Origin: Nocardia abscessus
GTDB taxonomy: Bacteria > Actinomycetota > Actinomycetes > Mycobacteriales > Mycobacteriaceae
Length of the DNA: 64,000 nt
Direction of reading: 5' to 3'
NCBI RefSeq assembly: GCF_015477775.1
Contig: NZ_JADLQO010000025.1
Span: 1 to 64,000, forward strand
Shown piece by piece: positions 1-8,739 of the stretch. Under the pieces are notes generated by a model that was given only the letters and a program-made list of their open reading frames with translations, was not told the DNA's origin and ran no database searches. A program made the translations under genes and the position numbers. Each line of letters begins with the position of its first letter. Positions within the stretch are counted from its first letter, which is position 1.

Positions 1-91
1 CCGCGGCCCTGACACTGCCTCCACGATCCAGCAGATCGAAGAACAACTCCCGCTGCTCCTTCGAATACTTCCGACCAGCCAACGCCACCAC
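1..91 (-). pseudogene. 5' end of a transposase gene (IS30-like), cut by window edge
   Basis: The minus strand reads from a GTG at 91 (or 88) into a frame containing LAGRKYSKEQRELFFDLLDR followed by GGSVRAA. This resembles the N-terminal helix-turn-helix of IS30-type transposases from actinobacteria. The frame stays open to the window edge, so length and intactness are unknown. It abuts the IS3 remnant on its right, so this is a junction between two insertion sequences. The family is judged from a short stretch only. Confidence 0.35.
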
Positions 92-117
92 CTTCCAGCA
101 GCGTTGCAACGACTACT

Positions 118-375
118 GGAATCCAAGCCAGCGAGGGCAAGCTCTATCTATGTGCGATCAAGGACGTGTTCTCCAACCGGATCGTCGGCTATTCGATCGA
201 TTCCCGGATGAAAGCGTCGCTGGCGACCTCGGCGCTGCGTCACGCGGTCGCGTTCCGCTCGCCGACCGCGACGATCGTGCATTCGGACAGGGGCAGTCAG
301 TTCCGCTCTCGGAAATTCGTCAATGCGTTGTCGGTCAACGGGTTACGAGGGTCAATGGGCCGAGTCGGCGCGTGC
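118..375 (+). pseudogene. IS3-family transposase (OrfB), 5' and middle part, interrupted by transposon
   Basis: In frame, EGKLYLCAIKDVFSNRIVGY and VHSDRGSQFRSRKFVNAL give the second catalytic Asp block (HSDRGSQF) of the IS3 OrfB integrase core. The frame runs to GSMGRVGAC at 373-375 and breaks there because a 3,142-bp element is inserted. The missing continuation is found in phase at 3518. The first catalytic Asp region upstream of about 118 is absent, so the gene was already truncated on its left, where an IS30-like start lies on the other strand. Confidence 0.8.
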
Positions 376-378
376 CCC

Positions 379-391
379 TTATCCGGCTAAT
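379..391. repeat. Left terminal inverted repeat of the two-recombinase transposon
   Basis: TTATCCGGCTAAT is the exact reverse complement of the sequence at 3502-3514. It lies three bases inside the junction with the interrupted IS3 gene and is the probable recombinase recognition arm. Confidence 0.85.
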
Positions 392-482
392 ATCCACCTA
401 TTTCCCTGGTCAAGGGGGGTTCGGAGGCCTTCGGCGATTCGTGTGTTCGCGTGTCGGCTAACCCGGAGTAGACCTGTCGGGC

Positions 483-1574
483 ATGAGCACGGACAACCGT
501 GATCGACTGCGCCTGGAACAGGATGGTGGCCGGTGGTATCTGGCCGGACCGGGTGCCGACGGGCTGCGGGTGATCGACGAGTATCTGGGTTATCTGGCTG
601 ATCGCAACTATTCACCGAAAACAGTGCGGGCCTATGGATTCGATCTGGTGATGTTCGGCCGGTGGCTGCTCGGTGAAGGATTCGGGGTCGACGATGTGAC
701 CACGTCGGTGCTGCTGCGGTTTTTGGCCGTGTGCCGGGCGGCGCGTTTACCGGGGCGGCCGGGTCCGAACGTGGTGGACCTGGCGGGCCGGCGGCTGGAC
801 GGATATGCGGCGGCGACGGTGAACCGGCGGCTGGTGGCGGTGTCGGGGTTGTTCGCGTTCCGCGCGATGCGCGACCCGGCACTGACGAGTCCGGTGCCGA
901 AAGGCCGTGAAGCGCAACGGTTTGTGCCAGGTGAGAAGACCGGACTGCTGGCGCATCTGGTGCGTAAGCCGCGACCGCGATCGGCACTGCGACTGCGGGA
1001 ACCGCGACGGCTGCCGAGGCCGTTGGCGGTGTCGGAGGCGGCACGGTTGCTGGCGAGTCTGCGGACCTGGCGCGACCGCGCGATCGCCGGGCTGATGCTG
1101 TATTGCGGGTTGCGGTCGTGCGAGGTGCTGGCCCTCGACGTCGCAGATGTCGACATCGGTCGCGGCTGGATCCGGGTCTGGGGCAAGGGCGCCAAGGAAC
1201 GCGCCGTCCCGCTCGACAGCGACCTGGCCCGCGTGATCCAGGGCTATCTGCTGGCCGAGCGACCCGAATCAGGCTCGGCGCGTTTGTTCCTGGTCGCGAA
1301 GGGCCCGCACCGAGGGCAGCCGCTCACCCCGGCCGGGTTGCGGACGATCTTCCGCTATCACCGGCAACTGTCCGGTGTCACCGCCGGACATCCACACGCG
1401 TTGCGGCATTCGTTCGGCACCGCGCTGGCCGAGGCCGGGGTCGATCTGTCGGTCATGCAAGCACTGCTCGGGCACACCCATGTCGACACCACCGCCCGCT
1501 ACATCCATCTGGCACCGAAGCGGGTGAAGGAGGAATTCGATGCCGCACGCGCACGTCTTCGCCGCCAGGTCTGA
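483..1574 (+). CDS. Tyrosine recombinase, TnpA-like
   Basis: A 363-aa site-specific recombinase. The N-terminal SAM-like core-binding domain covers roughly residues 25-130 (YLGYLADRNYSPKTVRAYGFD). The catalytic domain shows Arg211 (CGLRSCEVLAL), a beta-hairpin Lys in GKGAKERAVPL, His305 and Arg308 (HALRHSF), His331 (LLGH) and nucleophile Tyr340 (ARYIH), so it looks active. Size and position as first of two recombinases match Tn554 TnpA. Its 3' end overlaps the next gene by 35 nt. It should cut and join the element ends together with its partner. Confidence 0.9.
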   Translation: MSTDNRDRLRLEQDGGRWYLAGPGADGLRVIDEYLGYLADRNYSPKTVRAYGFDLVMFGRWLLGEGFGVDDVTTSVLLRFLAVCRAARLPGRPGPNVVDLAGRRLDGYAAATVNRRLVAVSGLFAFRAMRDPALTSPVPKGREAQRFVPGEKTGLLAHLVRKPRPRSALRLREPRRLPRPLAVSEAARLLASLRTWRDRAIAGLMLYCGLRSCEVLALDVADVDIGRGWIRVWGKGAKERAVPLDSDLARVIQGYLLAERPESGSARLFLVAKGPHRGQPLTPAGLRTIFRYHRQLSGVTAGHPHALRHSFGTALAEAGVDLSVMQALLGHTHVDTTARYIHLAPKRVKEEFDAARARLRRQV

Positions 1575-3465
1575 CGCCGACGACATCTACCACACCTACC
1601 TGGCCGAACTGGCGCGCACCGGCCGCGGCAGCTCGCCCTACTACAGCTCGGCCCGCACATTCCTGCAACGCTGGCCCGACCCGCAAGACTGGGCCGATGA
1701 GCCGCTCGAGCTGCGGTGCTCGGCGAATTCCTCGACGCGACCGTTCATCACGTTTTTGATGCTTCACGGCTGGTTGCGGCCCGGCTACGACTATCTGTTG
1801 GAACGCAAGATCTCCAGCCTCTGGCGCGAGATCGACGCCTCCCCGATCGGAGGCGATCTCGCTCGATACCTCACCGCCGCAAGAGAACTCGGATTCAGTC
1901 AACGGGTCCGCACGGCCACCGGCTCGCAGGCGCCGGCGCGGCTGCTGATCCAGACCGGCCGCCGCCTGCACCAACTCACCACCGGCGATCTCAACGAGTT
2001 CGCCGACGCCTGCCGCGACCGCCAAGACCGCACCGGCAAAGGCTGGCACCACTACAAGGCCGCACTGGCCAACACACATTTGGTGCTGTTCCACCTCGGC
2101 ATCCTGCCCGAACCGCCTCGCCGCGGCGGTCCCTGGGACTTCGCGGTCCGTCTCGACGGCATCACCCCGGCGATCGCCGAGGCGATGATCGACTACCTCA
2201 ACGCCAAACGCGGCACCTGCACCCGCCACACCGTCTCCAGCATGGCCACCCGCCTGACCGGGTTCGGGCGGTTCCTCACCGATCTCGATCCCACCCTGGC
2301 TCGGCTGTCGCAACTGGACCGCCGCCGCCACATCGAACCCTGGCTGGCCAGCCTGGTCGACGCGGTCAGCACCAAGACCGGCGAACCTATCGGCGTCGCC
2401 GACCACGCCCGCCGCGTCGTCGCGGTCAACACCTTCCTCACCGAGATCACCGAATGGGGATGGAACGACGCACCGAAGCGGAAACTGTTGTTCCGCAACG
2501 ACATCCCCCGTCTGCCGCGCCCGCTGCCACGCTACATACCCCTCGATGCCGACCGCCGCCTCACCGACGCCCTGCAGGCCAGCGACCACGAACTCGCCGC
2601 CTCCGCGTTGCTGCTCGCACGCGCCTGCGGACTGCGGATCGGGGAACTGCTCGACCTCGAACTCGACTGCCTCCACGAGATTCCCGCAGAGGGAGCCTGG
2701 CTGAAAGTCCCGCTCGGCAAACTCGACACCGAACGCATGGTCCCCCTCGACAACGAAACCATCGAACTGATCGACCGGATCATCGAAATCCGCAGTCCTG
2801 GACGACCATTACCGCACCCACGGACCGGGAAGCCAGCCCAGTTCCTGTTCACCCGCCACGGCGGCCGGCTGTCTCAACAAGCCGTCCGCAACGAGCTCGA
2901 CCGCGCCGCCACGGTCGCCAGGATCGGCCACGTCACTCCGCACCAGCTGCGCCACACCTATGCCACCGCCCTGGTCAACGCCGGTGTCTCCCTGCAATCG
3001 CTGATGGCGTTGCTCGGACACGTGTCCGCCCAGATGAGCCTGCGCTACGGAAAACTGTTCGACACCACCGTCCGCACCGAATACGAACGCGCCCTCACCC
3101 TCGCCAAAGACCACCTCGCCGCCCTGCCCACCACACCCGCCGGCACCAAAGCCCTGCCCCTGGCCGACATCACCGGCGGCAAGGACTGGACCGACACCCC
3201 GGCACTGAAATCCCGTCTGGCAGGCGGATTCTGCCTGCGCGCACCCGCCCAGGGCGCCTGCCCCTACGCCAACATCTGCGAACACTGCCCGAACTTCCGC
3301 ACCGACCCCACCTACCTGCCCATCCTCGCCGCCCAACGCACCGACGCCCAGAAACTCGCCGACGACGCCCAACGCCGCGGCTGGATCACCGAAGCCGACC
3401 GCCACCACAAACTCATCGCCCGACTCGACGCCGCCATCACCGACATCCAGAAATCAGCCGGATAA
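1540..3465 (+). CDS. Tyrosine recombinase, TnpB-like, with C-terminal Cys cluster
   Basis: A 641-aa recombinase. The ATG is preceded by a strong ribosome site (AAGGAGGAATTCG) lying inside the upstream gene, so the two are translationally coupled. The catalytic residues seen are Arg366 (CGLRIGELL), His468 and Arg471 (HQLRHTYAT), His494 (LLGH) and Tyr503 (LRYGK). Beyond the catalytic domain is a cysteine-rich tail with FCLRAPAQGACPYANICEHC, probably a metal-binding finger as in other large TnpB-type recombinases. The stop is 37 nt before the right inverted repeat. The length fits Tn554 TnpB. Confidence 0.9.
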   Translation: MPHAHVFAARSDADDIYHTYLAELARTGRGSSPYYSSARTFLQRWPDPQDWADEPLELRCSANSSTRPFITFLMLHGWLRPGYDYLLERKISSLWREIDASPIGGDLARYLTAARELGFSQRVRTATGSQAPARLLIQTGRRLHQLTTGDLNEFADACRDRQDRTGKGWHHYKAALANTHLVLFHLGILPEPPRRGGPWDFAVRLDGITPAIAEAMIDYLNAKRGTCTRHTVSSMATRLTGFGRFLTDLDPTLARLSQLDRRRHIEPWLASLVDAVSTKTGEPIGVADHARRVVAVNTFLTEITEWGWNDAPKRKLLFRNDIPRLPRPLPRYIPLDADRRLTDALQASDHELAASALLLARACGLRIGELLDLELDCLHEIPAEGAWLKVPLGKLDTERMVPLDNETIELIDRIIEIRSPGRPLPHPRTGKPAQFLFTRHGGRLSQQAVRNELDRAATVARIGHVTPHQLRHTYATALVNAGVSLQSLMALLGHVSAQMSLRYGKLFDTTVRTEYERALTLAKDHLAALPTTPAGTKALPLADITGGKDWTDTPALKSRLAGGFCLRAPAQGACPYANICEHCPNFRTDPTYLPILAAQRTDAQKLADDAQRRGWITEADRHHKLIARLDAAITDIQKSAG

Positions 3466-3501
3466 CCGCGAAACACCGCCAGCGGAACAAGATCAGCCCT
3501 G

Positions 3502-3514
3502 ATTAGCCGGATAA
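3502..3514. repeat. Right terminal inverted repeat of the two-recombinase transposon
   Basis: ATTAGCCGGATAA is the exact reverse complement of 379-391. It is followed by TGT and then by the resumed IS3 reading frame at 3518. Confidence 0.85.
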
Positions 3515-3517
3515 TGT

Positions 3518-3724
3518 GGTGACAACGCAGCGATGGAGTCGTTCTTCGCGCTCCTACAGAAGAATGTTCTCGACCGGCAGCGCTGGGCAACCCGGGCCGA
3601 ACTGCGGTTGGCGATCGTGGTCTGGATCGAGAAGACCTACCACCGAAAACGGCGGCAACGCACACTCGGCCGCCTGACGCCGATCGAGTGCGAGACAATA
3701 AACCAGCCCGCGCTTGCGGCCTGA
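3518..3724 (+). pseudogene. IS3-family transposase (OrfB), 3' part
   Basis: This continues the frame broken at 375. GDNAAMESFFALLQKNVLDR carries the conserved catalytic Glu of the DDE triad, followed by WIEKTYHRKRRQRTLGRLTP, the typical IS3 OrfB C-terminus, and a TGA stop. The two halves together give a nearly complete second half of the integrase core, so the insertion into this gene is recent enough that the fragments have not decayed. Confidence 0.85.
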
Positions 3725-4219
3725 AACACCACACCCGCGAGTCAACCGAACTCGGGGCAGTCCCGGGTGGGGAATCCACGGCCGACATGTCGACTTCAAG
3801 AACCACTCACAGCAGCTTGTCGTCACACCTCTGTCGAGTCAGACCGTGAACGGAGACCGGGTGGGTGGACCCATCACGGGCAAGTCAACCGCAAGGGCGA
3901 CAGACGGTTCACGAGTCAACCCGCTCGGTCTCCTGCGGCACGCTACGGGGCAGCTGACCCCGACCCCGAAACCGCTGCCACTAGATAAGTCGACGGATCA
4001 GTGACACACGCTAAGTGGCATTGGCGCGTAGCGTGCCCAAAACTGATCGGCTCGCTCACCCTCGCGGTGCTGGCGGCAGCCCGGGAGTGTTAGCCAAGCG
4101 GTGTGAACGTTGCACGGCCCCAGAACAATTCGTCGTTGACCACAGCAGTGCGAGGTGGCTAGGATCGAACCTCGTACGCATTGCTTAGAACGCTGATGCG
4201 CTCGTCGAGGGGAGATTGC
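3725..4219. other. Intergenic stretch after the IS3 remnant
   Basis: The first 40 bases are probably the IS3 tail (CGGGGCAGTCCCGG at about 3752). The remainder shows no coding frame with recognisable similarity; overlapping short frames on both strands lack ribosome sites. It presumably holds the promoter of the P450 gene, but no clear -35/-10 pair stands out. Confidence 0.4.
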
Positions 4220-5431
4220 ATGACCGCGCGCACTGAGGTACGCAGATTCCCCTTCGGCACACCAGTCCGCCTTGAGATCGACCCCCTCTATGCGACGCTG
4301 CGTCAGGAGGAGCCGATCGTCCGTGTCCAACTGCCCTACGGGGGCGAGGGCTGGCTGGCTACTCGCTACGCCGACATCAAGCAGGTGCTGTCCGATCCCC
4401 GCTTCAGCCGGGCTGCGACGGTCGATCGCGAAGACATTCCGCGTATGTTGCCGTCTCCGCCGCGCTCGGATGGGCTGCTGGGCTTGGTAAGCATGGACCC
4501 ACCGGAGCACACCCGGGTGCGCCGACTGGTCACCAAGGCGTTCACCGGCCGCCGCGTCGAGCAGCTGCGTCCGCGTGCGCAACACATCGTCGATCAGCGG
4601 CTCGCCGAGATGGTGCGGACCGGACCGCCGGCCGATCTGGTGCAGCAGCTCGCGTTACCTCTGCCTGTCACCATAATCTGCGAGCTGCTCGGCGTCCCCG
4701 AGCGGGATCAACACCGCTTCCGGGATTTCTCCGAAACCGTACTATCCACCACCGCACACTCGCCTGCCGAGATCGACGCCGGGCGCGTCGCGCTTGAGAC
4801 ATACCTCGCCGAAAAGGTGGCGGAGCGCCGGGAACGCCCGGCGGACGATCTGCTCGGCGCGTTGGTCGCCGCGCGCGACAACGAGGACCAGCTCAGCGAG
4901 GACGAGCTGGTGAACCTCGGTATCGGCCTGCTCATTGCTGGTCACGAAACTACTGCGAACCAGATCGCCAACTTCACCTATGTGCTGCTCACCGAACCTG
5001 GGCAGTGGGAATTGCTCTGCAGCCGACCCGAACTGCTACCCGGAGCGGTGGAGGAACTGCTGCGCTACGTACAGCTCTTCTCCGGCGTCTCGTTCGCCAG
5101 GGTAGCCACTGAGGACGTTCAGCTGGGCGGCATTACCGTGCGGGCGGGCGAAGCGGTGCTGGTTCATCCTCAGTCCGGCAACCGGGACGAGGCTGTGTTT
5201 ACCACGCCGGAGGCGCTGGACCTTACCCGTAAGGACAACCCACATATGGCCTTCAGCCATGGTGCTCATTACTGCATCGGAGCGCCGCTGGCCCGGCTGG
5301 AGCTGCAGGTCGCGCTGGGGGCGTTGCTGCGTCGGTTCCCGCGATTGCGGCTGGCCGTGCCAATGACGGAAATTCCCTGGAAGACTGGGTTAATGATGCG
5401 CGGGCCGCAGGCACTGCCGGTAAGCTGGTAA
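4220..5431 (+). CDS. Cytochrome P450
   Basis: A 403-aa bacterial class I P450. The I-helix oxygen-activation motif AGHETT is at residues 240-245, the K-helix ExxR is in EELLRY, and the haem loop FSHGAHYCIG is at 345-354 with Cys352 as the thiolate ligand. The ATG at 4220 follows GAGGGGAG and gives the normal N-terminus; an in-frame ATG at 4181 lacks a ribosome site. A ferredoxin gene begins 3 nt after the stop, so electrons are probably delivered by that protein and a housekeeping reductase. The substrate is unknown. The pair is flanked by insertion sequences on both sides, which suggests acquisition as cargo. Confidence 0.93.
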   Translation: MTARTEVRRFPFGTPVRLEIDPLYATLRQEEPIVRVQLPYGGEGWLATRYADIKQVLSDPRFSRAATVDREDIPRMLPSPPRSDGLLGLVSMDPPEHTRVRRLVTKAFTGRRVEQLRPRAQHIVDQRLAEMVRTGPPADLVQQLALPLPVTIICELLGVPERDQHRFRDFSETVLSTTAHSPAEIDAGRVALETYLAEKVAERRERPADDLLGALVAARDNEDQLSEDELVNLGIGLLIAGHETTANQIANFTYVLLTEPGQWELLCSRPELLPGAVEELLRYVQLFSGVSFARVATEDVQLGGITVRAGEAVLVHPQSGNRDEAVFTTPEALDLTRKDNPHMAFSHGAHYCIGAPLARLELQVALGALLRRFPRLRLAVPMTEIPWKTGLMMRGPQALPVSW

Positions 5432-5434
5432 CCA

Positions 5435-5662
5435 ATGGCCGATCAGCAGTGGCGTATCGAGGTCGACCGGGCAAGGTGTATGGGCTCAGGCGTGTGTATA
5501 GCTACGGCCGGGGCGTACTTCACGATGGTAGACGACCGTTCCAGCCCGCGTTCGAAGCTCGTCGCCCCGGATGACACCGTCTTGGCTGCCGCTGAATCTT
5601 GCGCCGTGGAGGCAATTCTGGTGCGCACGGCGGGCACCGGAGTCATCGTCGCCCCGGAATAG
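5435..5662 (+). CDS. [3Fe-4S]-type ferredoxin
   Basis: A 75-aa small ferredoxin with Cys15, Cys21 (RCMGSGVC) and Cys56 (ESCAVEAI). The usual fourth cluster Cys between them is missing, the pattern of the single-cluster [3Fe-4S] ferredoxins that serve actinobacterial P450s. It starts 3 nt after the P450 stop, so it is co-transcribed and is the likely redox partner. The protein is a little longer than typical (63-70 aa) at its C-terminus. Confidence 0.92.
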   Translation: MADQQWRIEVDRARCMGSGVCIATAGAYFTMVDDRSSPRSKLVAPDDTVLAAAESCAVEAILVRTAGTGVIVAPE

Positions 5663-6139
5663 TGACGGTCGGCCTAATCGTCGAGTGCGCGGTCGGCCTG
5701 GTGCCATCGATCTCACAGAGCTGGATGCAAATGTCCGCGTCGGGGAGCGTCGGTCGAATAAGGTGCTGCGCGAGTACTCTGCGCGCGACGAGGGGCTGGT
5801 ACCGGTTCCTGCAACTCGCGTCCAGGTCGGCCAGGCGTTCGGCCAGCTCTGCCGCGCCGCAATTATAGGCGTATACGGTCAGCAGGATTCCTGGATCAAC
5901 AGCGACGGCTCAGCCGGTTACCGGGCGTCGCGGTCAAGCTGCGCGACGCGCTGGAACCTGCTCGACCGTCAGCCGGGGCTCACAGAACTGGATGGGGGGT
6001 GTCCGCGTCCGACACGGAAGAATGTATCGGTCGCGACACATTCTCGCTGTGATCTCGGGGCACTCGGCTCTACGATACGTTCCTGCATTAATCTTCCACA
6101 GGGATGCGGTGCCGCGCTGAGCAAGCCATCGATCGCTAA
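5663..6139. other. Non-coding or decayed stretch before the IS5-type element
   Basis: No recognisable gene. On the minus strand an open frame between about 5900 and 5690 reads ELAERLADLDASCRNRYQ, which I cannot assign. A similar short stretch around 5710-5745 is repeated imperfectly near 5985-6015. This is probably debris of an older gene. Confidence 0.3.
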
Positions 6140-6143
6140 CTAG

Positions 6144-7052
6144 GGCCTGTCCTGTAATTCGTTGTGGTGGTTGGTGTTAGCTGTCAGGTGTGGTTGGTCG
6201 TGGTGAATTGACCGATAAGGCATGGGCTCGGATCGAGCCCATGCTGCCGGTCTCGGGACGTGGACGGCGGTGGCGTGATCACCGTCAGGTGATCAACGCG
6301 ATCCTGTGGAAACTACGCACCGGCGCACCATGGCGTGACCTGCCCGAACGCTACGGCCCTGGAAAACCGCGCACGAGCGGCTACGGACCTGGACCGCTGA
6401 TGGGACCTGGCAGAAGATCCTCGACGAAGTAATCGTCAAAGACGACTCGATCGGCGAGGTCGAATGGATCGTCTCGGTCGATTCGAGCGTGGTGCGGGCC
6501 CCATCAGCATGCTGCCGGCGCCCGGAAAAAGGGGGCACCGTCGGCGTCGCCGGAGAAGCACTCGGACGGTCCCGAGGTGGGCTGAGTACCAAGATTCACC
6601 TCGCTGTCGATGGCCGTGGCCTGCCGATGCGGGTGCTGATCACCGGCGGTCAAGCCGGGGACAACCCGCAGATCCTGCCGCTGCTGGACGGGATCAGCGT
6701 GGCACGTGCCGGGCTCGGCCGGCCACGCATGCGGCCGGATGTGGTGATCGCGGACAAGGGCTACTCCCACCCCTCGACACGGGCCGCGCTGCGGCGACGG
6801 CGGGTGCGGTTCGTCGGTCCCGAACGCGATGATCAAATCGCTCGCCGCACCGCGCGGGGCTCGGCCGGTGGTCGGCCACCGACGTTCGACCCCGAGGTCT
6901 ACAAGCAACGCAACGTGGTCGAACGCTGCTTCAACCGGCTCAAACAGTTCCGTGGCCTGGCCACCCGTTACGCCAAACGCGCCGGCTACTACCAGGCAGA
7001 ACTCACCATCGCTGCGATCGTGCTCTGGTTGCGATGAATTACAGGACAGGTC
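6144..7052 (+). mobile_element. IS5-family (IS427-like) insertion sequence
   Basis: A 909-bp element with terminal repeats GGCCTGTCCTGTAATTC (left) and its reverse complement with one mismatch (right end, GAATTACAGGACAGGTC). It is flanked by a CTAG tetranucleotide at 6140-6143 and again at 7053-7056, a 4-bp target duplication. A single transposase in two frames fills it. The right flank is a fragment of an IS3 OrfA on the minus strand, so the element landed in an older insertion sequence. Confidence 0.88.
6190..7037 (+). CDS. IS5-family transposase in two frames (possible programmed -1 frameshift)
   Basis: The first frame (6190-6432, GTG start) gives LTDKAWARIEPMLP and the N-terminal domain up to PERYGPGK. 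The conserved continuation TAHERLRTW lies in the -1 frame, and the switch coincides with GGAAAAC at about 6361, so programmed slippage is plausible. The second frame holds VSVDSSVVRA, GRSRGGLSTKIHLAVDGRG, DKGYSH and YKQRNVVERCFNRLKQFRGL, the DDE core and C-terminal motif of the IS427 group. A local out-of-frame stretch near 6505-6530, where the expected HQHAAGARKKG is read as PSACCRRPEKG, hints at small indels, so activity is uncertain. Confidence 0.75.
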
Positions 7053-7056
7053 CTAG

Positions 7057-7269
7057 CCCCGTTCGAAGTCTCCCGCCTCCGCCAGCAGCCGCTTGCGCCG
7101 GGCGTACGGCTCCCACAAGCTCCTTGCGCTCTTTCGCCGCGTCGGTGTCGATCCCGCCGTACCGGCGGCAGTTGCAGAACGTAGACGCCGACACTTTTAA
7201 CTCGGCGGCGATTTCCTGCCAGACCTGTCCGCCGCAGCAAACTCGTCCGCACAGCGTAGATTCCCGCAC
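7057..7269 (-). pseudogene. IS3-family OrfA remnant
   Basis: On the minus strand the frame includes WQEIAAELKVSASTFCN and YGGIDTDAAKERKEL, matching the helix-turn-helix and coiled start of IS3-type OrfA (normally ...STFxxWRRxYGG...). After KEL the leucine-rich part (RRKRLLAEAG) is only readable in another frame, so there is a frameshift. The gene ends abruptly at the CTAG target of the IS5-type element. No OrfB is attached. Confidence 0.6.
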
Positions 7270-7466
7270 GGTCTCCTCCGCGGGCTGCCGTTTCCGTCCA
7301 GCCGTGATCCCCCAGGGCCCCTCAGCCCTCCCAAGGCCACCGGTCTCATATACCGAGCGGTCTCATTCTCGCGGGCAGGCCACGACCACATCGGCTGCGT
7401 CCCGACGTCTGGCAGGCCCGACGGTCCTTCCATGACCCCCTACGACGGATCGTGTAACGTACCCTG

Positions 7467-8714
7467 GTGTCCTTTCGCCAGTTCGAGCGCCGAACAGCGC
7501 CTACCGCTGCCCAGGTAATAAGGGTCATCCTGTGGCCCTTCGCAGTCTTGACTGTAGCGGATCGTGTCTTCATCAAAGCTGCTATTGGATACGTTACAGA
7601 TGACTTTCAACCAGTATACGAAGCATCGAAGGCATTCCTTAACCATCTGCCAGTCTACGGGGAAGATCTCAATTTCGTTGATCCACACTACCTCTATCCG
7701 CCAAGCGGGACACTACTCATTGCACCATTAGCAATAATCGACTTACCAGAGTCGCGATGGCTATTCATCATATTAAATGCTGCCGCGATCATCACTGCGT
7801 GGCATCTGTTGTTGGCGCTTTTCGACTTTTCCCTTTCTTCTATAGCTGCGCCGGTCCTACTGGGAGCAATGTTTCTGTCGGAGTCGGTAACCAACACGCT
7901 GGTGTTTACCAATATCAACGGCTGCTTGCTGCTGGCCGAGGTCTTGTTCATACGGTGGCTATTGCAGGGCCGAGACCTTCGTGCCGGCACAGCCCTGGGG
8001 CTCATGATCGCCGTGAAGATCACTCCGGGCGTTCTGCTACTAATACCACTGGCCCGCAGGCAGTGGAAAGTGTCAGTAACGGCGCTCGGCGTTCCTGTTT
8101 TGCTTACATGCGTGGCTTGGCCGCTATCAGCAGACCCAGAAGCATTCATCACTAATACGCTGCGATATCTATCAAAGCCCCGCGACTACTTCAACAGCTC
8201 TATCGGCGGAACCGCCTTATACTATGGAGTGGCAGACTGGCTCACTTTGCTATTGCAGATCGCAATGGCGACATTAGTCGCCATCACTCTGTGGATACTC
8301 TATCGACACTATCTAAACGATGACTTGTTCTTCGTCTGCACGAGTTCCGGCGTATTACTTGCCGCTTCGTGGCTGATCGGCTCACTCGGCCAGATGTACT
8401 ATTCGATGTTTCTTCTGCCCTTTCTAATGACCGTCGTTCTACGCAATTCAGTATTGCGAAATTGGCCTGCCTGGTTGGCGATTTACGGATTCATGTCGTA
8501 CGAAAAGTGGCTGCTGGATCGTTGGCCGAGCCTGGGGCGCGACCTGGAGTATCTACGGGTTCCCCTCGGGTGGAGTCTGCTTCTAATCGTAACTTTCTGC
8601 GTACTCGGCGACCGTTACCTAAATGCGCGCCGGAAGGGTCAGCTACATTCCGGAATCCCTATCGAGTCTGTGGAGAGCTCGTCACGCGCCGAGACACAAC
8701 AAGTTGGCACCTAG
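7467..8714 (+). CDS. aftC: GT-C arabinofuranosyltransferase, AftC-like (DUF2029)
   Basis: A 415-aa polytopic membrane protein. ITDDFQPVYEASKA-like N-terminal sequence (here VTDDFQPVYEASKA), DPHYLYPPSGTLL, TNTLVFTNINGCLLL, RDYFNSSIGG and a C-terminal GWSLLLIVTF block follow the Mycobacterium tuberculosis AftC (Rv2673) pattern closely as I remember it. AftC transfers alpha-1,3-arabinofuranosyl branches from decaprenylphosphoarabinose in arabinogalactan and lipoarabinomannan synthesis, in the plasma membrane. The start is a GTG at 7467. Base composition is visibly lower in GC than the rest of the window, and the gene lies between insertion sequences, so it may be a transferred extra copy rather than the housekeeping gene. 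Confidence 0.85.
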   Translation: MSFRQFERRTAPTAAQVIRVILWPFAVLTVADRVFIKAAIGYVTDDFQPVYEASKAFLNHLPVYGEDLNFVDPHYLYPPSGTLLIAPLAIIDLPESRWLFIILNAAAIITAWHLLLALFDFSLSSIAAPVLLGAMFLSESVTNTLVFTNINGCLLLAEVLFIRWLLQGRDLRAGTALGLMIAVKITPGVLLLIPLARRQWKVSVTALGVPVLLTCVAWPLSADPEAFITNTLRYLSKPRDYFNSSIGGTALYYGVADWLTLLLQIAMATLVAITLWILYRHYLNDDLFFVCTSSGVLLAASWLIGSLGQMYYSMFLLPFLMTVVLRNSVLRNWPAWLAIYGFMSYEKWLLDRWPSLGRDLEYLRVPLGWSLLLIVTFCVLGDRYLNARRKGQLHSGIPIESVESSSRAETQQVGT

Positions 8715-8739
8715 CGCGATAGTTGCATTTCGTTGTGCC

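Larger units (their letters stand above)
376..3517 (+). mobile_element. Tn554-like transposon with two tyrosine recombinases, inserted in an IS3 transposase
   Basis: The element is 3,142 bp. It is delimited by perfect 13-bp inverted repeats, TTATCCGGCTAAT at 379-391 and ATTAGCCGGATAA at 3502-3514, each with three outer bases (CCC left, TGT right). Removing 376-3517 rejoins TGC at 373-375 to GGT at 3518-3520 and restores a continuous IS3 OrfB reading frame (GSMGRVGAC then GDNAAMESFF). No target duplication is visible, which fits tyrosine-recombinase insertion. It contains only two coupled genes with sizes like TnpA (about 360 aa) and TnpB (about 630 aa) of Tn554; no TnpC-like gene and no cargo are seen. 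Confidence 0.85.

Noticed and set aside
4150..4180. tRNA-like T-arm (GGATCGAACC context)
   Set aside because: The stem does not pair properly and no acceptor or anticodon arms can be built around it.
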